Below are positions 27,360 to 36,183 of a stretch of 64,000 bases of DNA, one piece after another. The stretch is taken from NCBI RefSeq assembly GCF_009712475.1, contig NZ_VCJO01000002.1, positions 372,001 to 436,000 of the forward strand. Direction: 5' to 3'. Every line of letters begins with the position of its first letter. Within the stretch, counting starts at the first letter, position 1. This DNA is from Micromonospora sp. CP22. GTDB lineage: Bacteria; Actinomycetota; Actinomycetes; Mycobacteriales; Micromonosporaceae. Made by a program: the position numbers and the translations under genes. The notes beneath the pieces were generated by a model that was not told the DNA's origin, did no database searches, and worked only from the letters and a program-made list of their open reading frames with translations.

Positions 27360-28178
27360 CTACCCGCAATGCCGCTGCAACGCCGCAAGTAACCGGCTGG
27401 CGAGATCCTTGCGGCACACCAACAGGTCCGGCAGACGCGGGTCCGCCTCGTTGTATTTCAGCGCAGAACCATCAATCCGGGAAGCATGCAGCCCGGTGGC
27501 CGTCGCCACAGCCACCGGCGCCGCCGAATCCCACTCGTACTGCCCGCCGGCATGGATGTACGCATCCACCTCACCGGTGACCACAGCGGCGATCTTCGCC
27601 CCGGCCGAACCCATCGGCACCAACTGCGCCCCGACATCCGCAGCGAGATCGGTCAGGAAAACCGGCGGTCGGCTACGACTCGCCGCCAACCGCACCGGCC
27701 CCGCACCACCAGCCACCGGCTCCGGCGTCACCGGCGGAAGGTCCGTCCCCAGCACCCGGCGCTGTGCCGGCAACCCGACCGCACCTGCGACCAGCCCATG
27801 CGACGCGGTCGCGTCCCGGGCCCAGAGCGCCACGTGCACCGCCCAGTCCGCGCGCCCCTCCTCGCTGAACTCCCGGGTGCCGTCCAACGGGTCGATGATC
27901 CACACCCGGTCGGCGGTCAACCGCGACACCGCACCGGCATCCACCTCGGCCGCCCACGCCAGCCGGGAACCCTCGTCCTCCTCGGAGAGCACCGCGTCAC
28001 CCGGACGCCACCTCGCCAACTCGGTACGGATCAGCTCATGCGAGACCTTGTCCCCCGCCGACTTCAACGCACCGGCATCGGCGAAACCCAACTCCGCCCG
28101 CAGGCCCAACAACGCCCGCCCGGCACGATCCGCCAGCCACCGCGCGAACGCCCCGTCGCTCATCGGTGGACCGCTCAT
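27360..28178 (-). CDS. cysQ: 3'(2'),5'-bisphosphate nucleotidase / inositol-phosphatase family (CysQ)
   Basis: 272-residue Mg-dependent phosphatase removing the 3'-phosphate of PAP/PAPS, a side product of sulfate assimilation. Metal-binding motifs of the family are visible: 'VLSEEDEGS', 'VWIIDPLDGTREF' (the DPLDGT signature) and 'YEWDSAAPVAVATA'. ATG at 28178 with GGGAG upstream. Location directly before cysD-cysN supports the sulfur-assimilation role over an inositol-phosphate role. Confidence 0.88.
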   Translation of the reverse strand: MSGPPMSDGAFARWLADRAGRALLGLRAELGFADAGALKSAGDKVSHELIRTELARWRPGDAVLSEEDEGSRLAWAAEVDAGAVSRLTADRVWIIDPLDGTREFSEEGRADWAVHVALWARDATASHGLVAGAVGLPAQRRVLGTDLPPVTPEPVAGGAGPVRLAASRSRPPVFLTDLAADVGAQLVPMGSAGAKIAAVVTGEVDAYIHAGGQYEWDSAAPVAVATATGLHASRIDGSALKYNEADPRLPDLLVCRKDLASRLLAALQRHCG

Positions 28179-28343
28179 GCTTCCGCTCCCGTCGCCACCA
28201 GCCGCGTACGCCGAGCAGCCGGCCCCGCCCGACCGCCGAACCCGCACCCTACCGGGCAATCGGCGAACCCGGCCTCCGTAGTCCGCCCCTTGACACAACG
28301 CGACGCCCAGGCCGAGCCCAGGCAGCCGACATCGACGGTCGGA

Positions 28344-28934
28344 TCAGGCCCCGTGGTACAGGTTCTGCGTGGGCTCCACACCCCGGATGACCACGGATTC
28401 CACGACATCTGCGGCCCGGTCCACCAGAAAGTCCAACTCCTTGCGCTCCACGGTGCCGAAATCCGACAGCACGTAGTTCGCCGGATCCTGCCGCCCCGGC
28501 GGACGGCCGATCCCGAACCGCACCCGCACGTAATCCTTCGTGCCCAACGACTTCGACATCGACCGAAGGCCGTTGTGCCCGCCCTCGCCACCACCACACT
28601 TGACCCGAACCTGGCCGAAACCGATGTCGAGTTCGTCGTGCACCGCGATCACCCGCCCCGGCGGCACCTTGTAGAACTGCGCCAGGCCAGCCACCGGCCC
28701 ACCCGACAGATTCATATAGGTCAGCGGCTTGACCAGCACCAGCTTCGGCCCGCCCAACCCCAGCCGCCCCTCGGCGACATCCGCCATCACCCGGCGATGG
28801 CGGCCAAACCGGCCACCCAGCCGGTCCGCCAGAAGGTCGGCCACCATGAACCCGACATTGTGCCGATTGCCCGCGTACTCCCGACCCGGGTTACCCAGGC
28901 CGACCACCAACCACGGCCCGGTCTCGTCCGTCAT
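28344..28934 (-). CDS. pth: Peptidyl-tRNA hydrolase
   Basis: 196-residue enzyme releasing tRNA from prematurely dropped peptidyl-tRNA. Features: '[20 protein letters not shown]' with the catalytic His in RHNVG, '[13 protein letters not shown]', '[20 protein letters not shown]'. The start [12 protein letters not shown] (28934) is preceded by GGAAGGTCGGGCG. In many actinobacteria pth follows rplY as it does here; a hairpin separates them. Confidence 0.95.
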   Translation of the reverse strand: MTDETGPWLVVGLGNPGREYAGNRHNVGFMVADLLADRLGGRFGRHRRVMADVAEGRLGLGGPKLVLVKPLTYMNLSGGPVAGLAQFYKVPPGRVIAVHDELDIGFGQVRVKCGGGEGGHNGLRSMSKSLGTKDYVRVRFGIGRPPGRQDPANYVLSDFGTVERKELDFLVDRAADVVESVVIRGVEPTQNLYHGA

Positions 28935-29001
28935 CGCCCGACCTTCCCGCTCCCGACGGCGGTCAACCACCCACCACCGTGTCGATCACCCGATACGCCG
29001 A

Positions 29002-29030
29002 CAGGCGCCCCCGAAATCCGGGGACGCCTG
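29002..29030 (-). terminator. Hairpin between rplY and pth
   Basis: Stem CAGGCG...CGCCTG extended by CCCCG/CGGGG with one C/A mismatch and a 5-base loop, 24 bp past the rplY stop. Possible attenuator or terminator between the two genes. Confidence 0.6.
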
Positions 29031-29053
29031 CCGCAAACTGAACCGCGAGACGA

Positions 29054-29743
29054 TCAGGCCTCGGTACGGGCCTCGGTGCCCGCCTCGCCCTCGGCAGCCG
29101 GTGCCTCGGCAGCACCCTCGGTGACCTCGCCAACCTCGGCCTCGGCCTCCTCGGTGGCCTCCTCGGTCTCGGGCAGCGTCGCCTCCAGCTGCTCGGCCGT
29201 CGGCGCGGCGGTGACCGTCGCGATCGCCAACTCCGGGTCGGCGGCCAGCTCCACACCCGCCGGCAGCGCCACATCGGCGGCGGTGACCTGGGAACCCGCC
29301 TCGGCACCCTCGACCGAAGCCTCCAGGGAATCCGGCACCTTGGTGGCGTCGGCGGTCACCGAGAGGGTGTCGTGGTCGTGCACGATCAGCGTGTCCCGGG
29401 CCGCCTCACCCGTGAGCTGCACCGGCACATCCACGGTGACCTTCTCACCGCGACGCACCAGCAGCAGGTCGACGTGCTCGAACGTGTCCTTGATCGGGTC
29501 ACGCTGGATCGCCTTCGGCAGGGCCAGCGCCTGGGTGCCGTCGCTGACGTCGATGGCGAAGAGCTGGTTGGCGCCACCCTTACGGATCGCGGCCGCGAAC
29601 TCGCGGGCCGGCAGCGCGATGTGCTTGGGCTTCTCGCCATGGCCGTACAGCACGGCGGGCACCTTGCCGGCCCGGCGGGTACGGCGGGCACCACCCTTGC
29701 CGAACTCGGTACGGGGCTCGGCGCTGATCTTTACCTCGGACAC
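29054..29743 (-). CDS. rplY: 50S ribosomal protein L25/general stress protein Ctc
   Basis: 229-residue long-form L25 (CTC family), binding 5S rRNA. N-terminal L25 domain 'GKGGARRTRRAGKVPAVLYG' and 'ALALPKAIQRDPIKDTFEHVDL', then the beta-barrel TL5 C-terminal domain. The last ~45 residues are a Glu/Ala-rich acidic tail ('EEATEEAEAEVGEVTEGAAE'), common in actinobacteria. GTG start at 29743 with AGGAG upstream; the open frame continues to 29893 without similarity. Confidence 0.93.
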   Translation of the reverse strand: MSEVKISAEPRTEFGKGGARRTRRAGKVPAVLYGHGEKPKHIALPAREFAAAIRKGGANQLFAIDVSDGTQALALPKAIQRDPIKDTFEHVDLLLVRRGEKVTVDVPVQLTGEAARDTLIVHDHDTLSVTADATKVPDSLEASVEGAEAGSQVTAADVALPAGVELAADPELAIATVTAAPTAEQLEATLPETEEATEEAEAEVGEVTEGAAEAPAAEGEAGTEARTEA

Positions 29744-30000
29744 GGGGAAACTCCTGATGCTTCGCTGCGGCAGCTTGTCGTCTGGCGGTGCTGGGCGGGG
29801 GGCTCGCAGGGGCTCATGCGTCAGAAGACTGCCCGGAGCACCGCGTCGATCACGGTGCCTCCGTGCGGCGCTTCGCAGCGGCCCGCAGGGCACCCTCGCC
29901 GTGGCAACCGCACCAGTCTACCCGAGCGCTTTCCAAGCCTTCCGGCAGTCCCCGTAACCCCCGCCCGGCACCAGCCCGACGGATCAACCGCGCGACGTGC

Positions 30001-30981
30001 TCAGCTCAGCCCACCGAAGAGGGTGGTAACCGAACCGTCGTCGAAAACCTCGCGGATCGCCCTGGCCAGCAGCGGCGCGATCGACAACACGGTGAGCTTG
30101 TCGAGCTGCTTCTCCGGCGGCAACGGCAGCGTGTTGGTCACCACGACCTCGCTGATCGGGCTGTTCTTCAACCGCTCGGTCGCCGGATCGGAGAGCAACG
30201 CGTGGGTGGACGCCACGATCACGTCCGCCGCACCCGCCTCCCGCAGGATGTCCGCCGCCTTGCAGATCGTGCCGCCCGTGTCGATCATGTCGTCGACGAT
30301 CAGGCAGACCCGATCCTCGACCTCACCGACCACCCGGTTCGCCACCACCTGGTTCGGCTTCATCGGATCCCGGGTCTTGTGGATGAACGCCAGCGGGCAA
30401 CCGCCCAACCGGTCCGTCCACCGCTCGGCCACCCGCACCCGACCCGAGTCCGGCGCGACAACGGTCATCGGCCGACCCGCGTACTTGCGCTCCACGTACT
30501 CGGCCAGGATGTCCATCGCGAAGAGGTGGTCCACCGGGCCGTCGAAGAAACCCTGGATCTGCGCGGTGTGCAGGTCCACGGTGAGGATCCGGTTCGCCCC
30601 GGCGGTCTTCAGCAGGTCCGCGACCAGCCGCGCCGAGATCGGCTCCCGACCGCGGTGCTTCTTGTCCTGCCGGGAGTACGGATAGAACGGCAGGACGACC
30701 GTAATCCGCTTCGCCGAACCACGCTTCAACGCGTCGATCATGATCAGGGTCTCCATGACCCACGTGTTCACCCCGTGCGTGACGGACTGCACCACGAAGG
30801 CGTCCGAACCACGCACCGAGTCCTTGAACCGTACAAAGATCTCGCCGTTGGCGAACTCGTACGCGTCGGCAGGCGTCGGCGCGACGCCGAGCACCTCACC
30901 GATCTCCTTGGCCAGCTCCGGAAAGCCACGTCCGGAAAAGAGCATCAGGCTCTTGCGGTTTTCGGCGACGATGCTGCCCAT
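30001..30981 (-). CDS. prs: Ribose-phosphate pyrophosphokinase (PRPP synthetase)
   Basis: 326-residue class I PRPP synthetase supplying PRPP for nucleotide, His and Trp synthesis. Visible motifs are the ATP loop 'PFYPYSRQDKKHRGREPISA', the metal site 'LTVDLHTAQIQGFF' and the PRPP-binding 'CLIVDDMIDTGGTI'. It lies between glmU and rplY, the usual actinobacterial order. Confidence 0.96.
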   Translation of the reverse strand: MGSIVAENRKSLMLFSGRGFPELAKEIGEVLGVAPTPADAYEFANGEIFVRFKDSVRGSDAFVVQSVTHGVNTWVMETLIMIDALKRGSAKRITVVLPFYPYSRQDKKHRGREPISARLVADLLKTAGANRILTVDLHTAQIQGFFDGPVDHLFAMDILAEYVERKYAGRPMTVVAPDSGRVRVAERWTDRLGGCPLAFIHKTRDPMKPNQVVANRVVGEVEDRVCLIVDDMIDTGGTICKAADILREAGAADVIVASTHALLSDPATERLKNSPISEVVVTNTLPLPPEKQLDKLTVLSIAPLLARAIREVFDDGSVTTLFGGLS

Positions 30982-31045
30982 GGGCCCGTCTGCTCCCGTA
31001 TTCGGTAGGCGGTACCCGGCCTGCGCGGTGGTGGTGCGGCCGGGG

Positions 31046-32581
31046 CTATTCGGTTGCAGTATCTCCCGCCTCGGGCGTCCCGCCTACTGACTCGGCGGTG
31101 CCGTGGATTGCCTCACCTTGACTTGCGGACGACGGCGTCGCAGGAGCACCCTGCGCACCCCGCAGGGCGCGCTCGGCCGCAGCCGCGGAAGGCGTGCCCG
31201 GACGCTTGCGCGCCACCCACCCCTCCAGACTGCGCTGCGTCGCCCGGCTGACCCCCAGCGCCCCCGGCGGCACGTCCTTGCTGATCGCGCTACCCGCCGC
31301 CACGTACGCCCCGGCACCCACCTCGACCGGCGCGATCAGGTTCGTGTCGCACCCCACGAAGGCCGCCTCGCCGACCACGGTGCGGTGCTTGTTCACCCCG
31401 TCGTAATTCACGAAGATCGTCGCCGCGCCGATGTTCGCCCGAGCCCCGATCGTCGCGTCACCCACGTAGGACAGGTGCGGCACCTTGGCGCCGGCACCCA
31501 CCTCGGAGTTCTTCACCTCGACGAACGTGCCGACCTTCGACCGCTCCGCCAACCGCGCGTCCGGCCGCAGGTACGCGTACGGCCCGACGCTGGCCCCCGG
31601 GCCCACCTCGGCGCCGACCGCGTGACTGCGCAGCACCGTCGCGCCGGGCCCCACCACCGTGTCGATCAACGTCACGTCCGGCCCGACCACCGCACCGGTG
31701 CCGACCACCGAACCACCCCGCAGCTGGGTGTTCTGATCCACCACCGCATCGCGGTCCAGCGCCACCGTCACGTCGATCCAGGTGGTCTCCGGGTCGAGCA
31801 GGCTGACCCCGGCACGCATCCAGCGCTCGTTGACCCGGTCGCGCAGCAGTCGACGCAGCGCTGCCAGCTCCACCCGGTCGTTGCAACCGAGCGTCTCGGT
31901 GTGGTCGGCCGCCACATGCACGCCCACCGGCTCGCCAGCGGAGACCAGCAGCTTGAAGACGTCGGTGAGGTACTCCTCGCCCTGGTCGTTGTCGGTCGAC
32001 AACTTGCCGAGCACATCCCGCAGCCGGGCCGCGTCGAACGCGTAGATGCCGGCGTTGATCTCACGTACCGCCAACTGGCGCGGCGTGGCGTCCCGCTGCT
32101 CCACGATCTGTTCCAGGCGACCGGACGCGTCCCGCACGATGCGGCCGAGCCCGGTCGGGTCCGGCACCTCCGCGGCGAGCACCGTCGCGGCGGCACCCTC
32201 GCTCTCGTGGGCGGTGACCAGCTCGACGACCGTCTCGGGCCGCAGCAGCGGCACATCGCCGTTGAGCACCACCACAGTGCCGGTGACCTCGGGAGCCGCC
32301 TCCAGCGCGATCCGCACAGCGTGTCCGGTGCCGAGCTGCTCCGCCTGGTGGACCGCGGTGGCCTCCGGGGCGATCTCGGCCAGGTGGGCGCGGACCTGGT
32401 CGGCACCGTGCCCGACCACCACCAGGGTGCGCGCCGCCTCCAGCGGGTCGGCCGCGTGGAGGACGTGACCCACCAGGGTCCGCCCGAGCATCGGGTGCAA
32501 CACCTTGGGCAGCGAAGACTTCATCCGCTTGCCCTCACCCGCGGCAAGCACGACGACGGTACGGGGGTGGGGCTCGGACAC
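31046..32581 (-). CDS. glmU: Bifunctional UDP-GlcNAc pyrophosphorylase / GlcN-1-P acetyltransferase
   Basis: 511-residue enzyme for the last two steps to UDP-GlcNAc. The N-terminal uridyltransferase domain has 'LAAGEGKRMKSSLPKVLHP' and 'GTGHAVRIALE'. A C-terminal left-handed beta-helix shows hexapeptide repeats from about residue 265 and the acetyltransferase motif 'NYDGVNKHRTVVGE'. The last ~55 residues are an Ala/Ser/Gly-rich tail, typical of actinobacterial GlmU. GTG start at 32581. Adjacent to prs as in mycobacteria. Confidence 0.96.
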   Translation of the reverse strand: MSEPHPRTVVVLAAGEGKRMKSSLPKVLHPMLGRTLVGHVLHAADPLEAARTLVVVGHGADQVRAHLAEIAPEATAVHQAEQLGTGHAVRIALEAAPEVTGTVVVLNGDVPLLRPETVVELVTAHESEGAAATVLAAEVPDPTGLGRIVRDASGRLEQIVEQRDATPRQLAVREINAGIYAFDAARLRDVLGKLSTDNDQGEEYLTDVFKLLVSAGEPVGVHVAADHTETLGCNDRVELAALRRLLRDRVNERWMRAGVSLLDPETTWIDVTVALDRDAVVDQNTQLRGGSVVGTGAVVGPDVTLIDTVVGPGATVLRSHAVGAEVGPGASVGPYAYLRPDARLAERSKVGTFVEVKNSEVGAGAKVPHLSYVGDATIGARANIGAATIFVNYDGVNKHRTVVGEAAFVGCDTNLIAPVEVGAGAYVAAGSAISKDVPPGALGVSRATQRSLEGWVARKRPGTPSAAAAERALRGAQGAPATPSSASQGEAIHGTAESVGGTPEAGDTATE

Positions 32582-32682
32582 GACGTGGCTCCCGTCGGAA
32601 CGCGGACAGTCTCGCGGCCATGCTAACCGGACAAACCGGCCTGGTCGGCAGGGGCACGAGGATCGGCAGTTGCGGGTATCTG

Positions 32683-32754
32683 CTGGGGTGCCTGGATTCG
32701 AACCAGGAGCTCAAGGCTCCAAAGGCCTGCGGGTTGCCGTTACCCCACACCCCA
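32683..32754 (-). tRNA. tRNA-Gln (anticodon UUG)
   Basis: A complete 72-nt cloverleaf. Acceptor TGGGGTG pairs with CACCCCA; the D stem is GGGT/ACCC with a 7-base loop; the anticodon arm is CAGGC-CTTTGGA-GCCTT (one C/T mismatch at the base) with anticodon TTG after T33; the T arm is CCTGG-TTCGAAT-CCAGG. G73 is present and CCA is not encoded. Lies just upstream of glmU on the same strand. Confidence 0.93.
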
Positions 32755-32780
32755 TTGACATGTCAAGCCAACAGCCCGCA

Positions 32781-33635
32781 TCAACTGACGAACGTACGCC
32801 CAGCCGCGGACCGGAACAGCTCGGCGATCATACCCTCTATTCGCCAGTAGAGCTCGCGGCTACGCGGCACGTTGATCACGAGGCAGCCTCGGTACCCGTC
32901 GCCGACATTCCGGCGGACGGTCGTGGGGTTGTGCTTCTTCAGGCTCGCCCGGCGAAAGCGCTCGCGCGGCACCGCCAGCTCGGCCGCCCACCACTCGGCG
33001 GCCGCGTCCGGGTCGGCCGTCTCGTGGATGCTCACCCGGTAGGTCGGTGCAGCGCGGTCGACTCCGCAGGCTTCGAGGAAGCGAAGAAAGAGCGAAAGCA
33101 GCCCCGGATCGCTGTTGACGAACTGGACGTGGTCATCCCGACGCCACGGCTTCGACTTAGTGCCCTCGCACCAGTAGATCGCCGCTCCGAGGAGGAGCAG
33201 GTCCCGCTCGTCGAGCTCGCCGACCACCCGCGCGGCGAGCCCGTGCGCCTCCGCCTGCGCCTCGTCCCGCGCCGCACGGTCAGCCGACCACCACGACTCG
33301 GCCATCGCCCTCCCCCGCTGACGCCGACGCTCCCGCTCACTCTGCGAGTCCCGTTCGGACGCAAGTTGCCGGGTCCACAGGTAGGCGGTAGACCGGCTCA
33401 CCCCGAGTCGTCTCGCGATCTCCGGAACCGAATGCCCCGTCGACCGAAGCGTCGCCGCCTCGGCACGCAGGTCGTCCTTCGCCCTGGGGCGTCGTACCCG
33501 TTGCGGAGCCGGGACGCCCCGCAGCAGGTCGTAGATCCGGTTGCGGCCAAGCCCCGTACGCGCGCGGATCTCACGCACCGACAGTTGCTCCTCGGTGCGC
33601 AGTCGGCGCACCTCGGTGGCGTCGAAACCAGTCAT
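32781..33635 (-). CDS. HTH protein with homing-endonuclease-like C-terminal domain
   Basis: About 284 residues from the ATG at 33635 (a start at 33674 is possible). Two helix-turn-helix units occupy the N-terminal third: 'LSVREIRARTGLGRNRIYDL' and 'HSVPEIARRLGVSRSTAYLW'. After an Arg-rich linker, the C-terminal ~140 residues ('LLLLGAAIYWCEGTKS', 'VQFVNSDPGLLSLFLRFL', 'GCLVINVPRSRELYWRIEG') resemble the alpha-beta pattern of a LAGLIDADG-type domain, but no intact LAGLIDADG motif with catalytic acids is certain. No ribosome-binding site is visible; TAACCT about eight bases before the ATG could be a -10 for leaderless translation. Its stop is 26 bp from the tRNA-Gln 5' end. Role unknown: regulator or relic of a mobile nuclease. 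Confidence 0.7.
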   Translation of the reverse strand: MTGFDATEVRRLRTEEQLSVREIRARTGLGRNRIYDLLRGVPAPQRVRRPRAKDDLRAEAATLRSTGHSVPEIARRLGVSRSTAYLWTRQLASERDSQSERERRRQRGRAMAESWWSADRAARDEAQAEAHGLAARVVGELDERDLLLLGAAIYWCEGTKSKPWRRDDHVQFVNSDPGLLSLFLRFLEACGVDRAAPTYRVSIHETADPDAAAEWWAAELAVPRERFRRASLKKHNPTTVRRNVGDGYRGCLVINVPRSRELYWRIEGMIAELFRSAAGRTFVS

Positions 33636-33766
33636 GTGGTGCAGGTTAGGACGAGCGTGCGACAGATCCGGCATCCATTCTTGTCGCTGCCTGATGTGAT
33701 CTACCGGGGGCGTAAGTTACGGTGACGTAGGCGTAGATTCGCGATCCGACGTTCCTGTGAGGTGCC

Positions 33767-34720
33767 ATGTCCAACGCCCTTCTCGACCCTCACCCGGCCG
33801 GCCCCAAACCCCTTACTCAGGGCACCCAGTCACGCGGCATCCTGATCGCGCTGTGGTCGTTCGTGGTGATCCCGTTCGCGGCGCTGATCGCCGCCGTTCC
33901 CGTGGCCTGGGGTGGCTGGCTCAGCTGGGTCGACGTGGGCATCGCGGCCTTCTGGTACGTGGTGTCGGGCCTGGGCATCACGGTCGGATACCACCGCTAC
34001 TTCACCCACGGCTCGTTCAAGGCGAAGCGGTGGCTGCGCATCGCGATGGCCGCCTCGGGCTCGCTCGCCGTGCAGGGCGAGATCATCCAGTGGGTGGCCG
34101 ACCACCGGCGGCACCACGCCTTCTCCGACCTGGACGGGGATCCGCACTCACCGTGGCGGTTCGGTGAGAGTGTGCGGGGCCTGATCAAGGGGCTGTTCCA
34201 TGCGCACATGGGCTGGCTGTTCGGTCGCGAGCTGTCCAACCGGGAGCGTTTCGCCCCGGACCTGCTGGCCGACCGGGACATCCGGCGGATGGACAAGTTC
34301 TTCCCGGTGCTGGTGATCGTCTCGGTGCTCGGGCCGGCGGCGATGGGTTGGCTGTTGACCTGGTCCTGGCAGGGGGCGTTGACCGCGTTGTTCTGGGCCG
34401 GTCTGGTCCGCATCTCGCTGCTGCACCACGTCACCTGGTCGATCAACTCGGTGTGCCACGTGTACGGGGAGCGGCCGTTCATGATGCGCCACGGTGACCG
34501 GGCGGCGAACTTCTGGCCGCTGGCACTGGTGTCCTTCGGGGAGAGCTGGCACAACCTGCACCACGCCGATCCGACGAGCGCCCGGCACGGCGTGCTACGG
34601 GGGCAGATCGACATCTCGGCCCGGGTGATCTGGTTGTTCGAGAAGGTGGGCGCGGCATGGGACGTGCGTTGGCCGAAGCCGGAACGGATCGCGGCGAAGC
34701 TGGCGAAGCCGGCGGCATAG
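33767..34720 (+). CDS. Acyl-CoA/acyl-lipid delta-9-type desaturase
   Basis: 317-residue membrane di-iron desaturase introducing a cis double bond into fatty acyl chains. All three His boxes are present: HRYFTH (about residue 76), HRRHH (about 114) and HNLHH in 'ESWHNLHHADPTSARHG'. Four membrane helices lie between the boxes in the usual arrangement. The start ATG is preceded by GAGGT. A TetR gene follows 120 bp downstream on the same strand and is a candidate regulator of this gene, as with other desaturase/TetR pairs (inference). Confidence 0.92.
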   Translation: MSNALLDPHPAGPKPLTQGTQSRGILIALWSFVVIPFAALIAAVPVAWGGWLSWVDVGIAAFWYVVSGLGITVGYHRYFTHGSFKAKRWLRIAMAASGSLAVQGEIIQWVADHRRHHAFSDLDGDPHSPWRFGESVRGLIKGLFHAHMGWLFGRELSNRERFAPDLLADRDIRRMDKFFPVLVIVSVLGPAAMGWLLTWSWQGALTALFWAGLVRISLLHHVTWSINSVCHVYGERPFMMRHGDRAANFWPLALVSFGESWHNLHHADPTSARHGVLRGQIDISARVIWLFEKVGAAWDVRWPKPERIAAKLAKPAA

Positions 34721-34841
34721 GCGCGCCCGGGATCACCGGGCAGCCACCCCGCAAGTTACCTGGCAGTATGTCCGGGTGGACGGGCGGAAAGCAGGCAGCA
34801 TCCCACGACAGGGCGTCACCGAGCGCCAGCGAGGTGACGAG

Positions 34842-35525
34842 ATGGTCGAGGCTCCCAAGGCAGCGAGCGGCAAGCGGCGGCGGGCGGTGCCCGCGTCGGC
34901 CAAGCCGGCGTCCCGGGTACGCATGTCCGCCGCTCAGCGTCGCGAGCAGCTGATCTCGATCGGTCGGCAGATCTTCGCCGAGCGCGGCTTCGACGCCACC
35001 TCCATCGAGGAGGTGGCGTCGCGGGCGAAGGTGTCCAAGCCGGTGGTCTACGAGCACTTCGGCGGCAAGGAAGGGCTCTACGCGGTGGTGGTGGACCGGG
35101 AGGTCCGGTCCCTGCTGGACCGGATCACCACGGCGCTGACCGCAGGTCATCCCCGGGAGTTGCTGGAGCAGGCCGCGCTGGCCCTGCTCGGCTACATCGA
35201 GGAGGAGACCAGCGGTTTCCGGGTGTTGGTGCGGGAGTCGCCGGTCCTCTCGGCGACCGGCAACTTCAGCAGCGTGATGAACGACGTCGCGCACCAGGTG
35301 GAGCACATCCTCGGCGCCGAGTTCTCCAGTCGTGGGTACGACCCGAAGCTGGCCGAGTTGTACGCGCAGGCGCTGGTGGGCATGGTCGCCTTGACCGGCC
35401 GCTGGTGGCTGGAGGTGCGGAAGCCGCGTAAGGAGACGGTTGCCGCGCACCTGGTGAATCTCTCCTGGAACGGGTTGTCGAACCTGGAGGCCAAGCCGGG
35501 ACTGATCACCGCGGGCGGCCACTGA
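34842..35525 (+). CDS. TetR-family transcriptional regulator
   Basis: 227 residues from the ATG at 34842, which has GAGG eight bases upstream; an ATG at 34776 in frame is less likely. A Lys/Ala-rich N-terminal arm precedes a TetR HTH: 'IGRQIFAERGFDATSIEEVA' and 'KVSKPVVYEHFGGKEGLYAV'. The C-terminal ligand domain is alpha-helical and contains 'RVLVRESPVLSATGNFSSVM'. The gene order glmU ... TetR recalls mycobacteria, where a TetR gene lies beside glmU, so it may belong to the conserved core rather than being an accessory regulator. It is convergent with the DUF4383 genes, ending 4 bp from them. Confidence 0.9.
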   Translation: MVEAPKAASGKRRRAVPASAKPASRVRMSAAQRREQLISIGRQIFAERGFDATSIEEVASRAKVSKPVVYEHFGGKEGLYAVVVDREVRSLLDRITTALTAGHPRELLEQAALALLGYIEEETSGFRVLVRESPVLSATGNFSSVMNDVAHQVEHILGAEFSSRGYDPKLAELYAQALVGMVALTGRWWLEVRKPRKETVAAHLVNLSWNGLSNLEAKPGLITAGGH

Positions 35526-35528
35526 CGG

Positions 35529-36008
35529 TCAGCGGCGGCGGTGCATCTCGGCGACGGGGTGGTACCGGCGGTTCCGCTCGGCCTCGGCGTCCTCGTGTGG
35601 GCCGACCTTGTCGTAGAGGCCGGTGCCGAGCAGCACCAGCCCGAAGATCATCGAGACGACCACCGTCGACATGGAGAAGTTCAGGAAGTTCGCGTCGGTC
35701 TGTAGCACCGACATCATCAGGATGCTGGTGACCAGGAAGACGACTCCGGCGGTGAGGTTCATGTAGTGGCCGAGGTTGCCACGCCGGGACGCGCCGATGA
35801 TGAGCACGGCTCCGAAGACGATGGAGACCAGTGAGAAGGCCAGGTTGGTGCGGAGACCGAGGGCCCAGTCGCCGTTGCGCCCGAAGAGCGGTTGGCCCCA
35901 GGTGAGGGCGGTGCCCCAGACGCCGAAGACCAGGATGTAGAGCCCGATCAGACCGGACAGCGCCCGGTAGAACGGCCGCGCCGGATGGTTGACCGGAAAG
36001 TGCGGCAT
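35529..36008 (-). CDS. DUF4383 membrane protein (paralogue 1)
   Basis: 159 residues, four membrane helices, opening with the family motif 'NHPARPFYRALSGLIGLYIL' and containing 'RTNLAFSLVSIVFGAVLI'. The C-terminus is cytosolic, with 'GLYDKVGPHEDAEAERN'. DUF4383 proteins are common, uncharacterised actinobacterial membrane proteins. A close paralogue lies 175 bp upstream (36184-36639), with the repeat hairpin between them, so the pair probably arose by tandem duplication. Confidence 0.85.
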   Translation of the reverse strand: MPHFPVNHPARPFYRALSGLIGLYILVFGVWGTALTWGQPLFGRNGDWALGLRTNLAFSLVSIVFGAVLIIGASRRGNLGHYMNLTAGVVFLVTSILMMSVLQTDANFLNFSMSTVVVSMIFGLVLLGTGLYDKVGPHEDAEAERNRRYHPVAEMHRRR

Positions 36009-36089
36009 CGGCTCTCCTCACCCCATAGGGAACAACAAGGACATTGTTCCCCAGTCGGGCAGCCGATGCGGGCGGATGCGCAACCCGAC

Positions 36090-36165
36090 GGGTTTTCGCC
36101 GGAGCCCGGCCCGCGCAGGGATCAAGCCTGACCGCCCGGAGCGGGCCGGGCTCCGGCGGAAACCC
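36090..36165 (-). repeat. Intergenic hairpin element, copy 2 (conserved 26-nt loop)
   Basis: A 25-bp stem formed by 36090-36114 and 36141-36165 (24 Watson-Crick pairs plus one G-T wobble) presents the 26-base loop 36115-36140, which matches the loop at 3456-3481 at 25 of 26 positions. The arms share no run with those of copy 1 except a short GGAGCCCGG stretch, yet pairing is preserved. It starts 18 bases past the stop of the DUF4383 paralogue 2 gene on the minus strand. Confidence 0.85.
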
Positions 36166-36183
36166 AACCAGAACAGGAACAGC

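Noticed and set aside
32690..32750. A shorter tRNA fold starting at the inner TGGGGTA
   Set aside because: It gives a truncated D arm and a mismatched acceptor; the 72-nt fold starting at 32754 pairs all seven acceptor positions.
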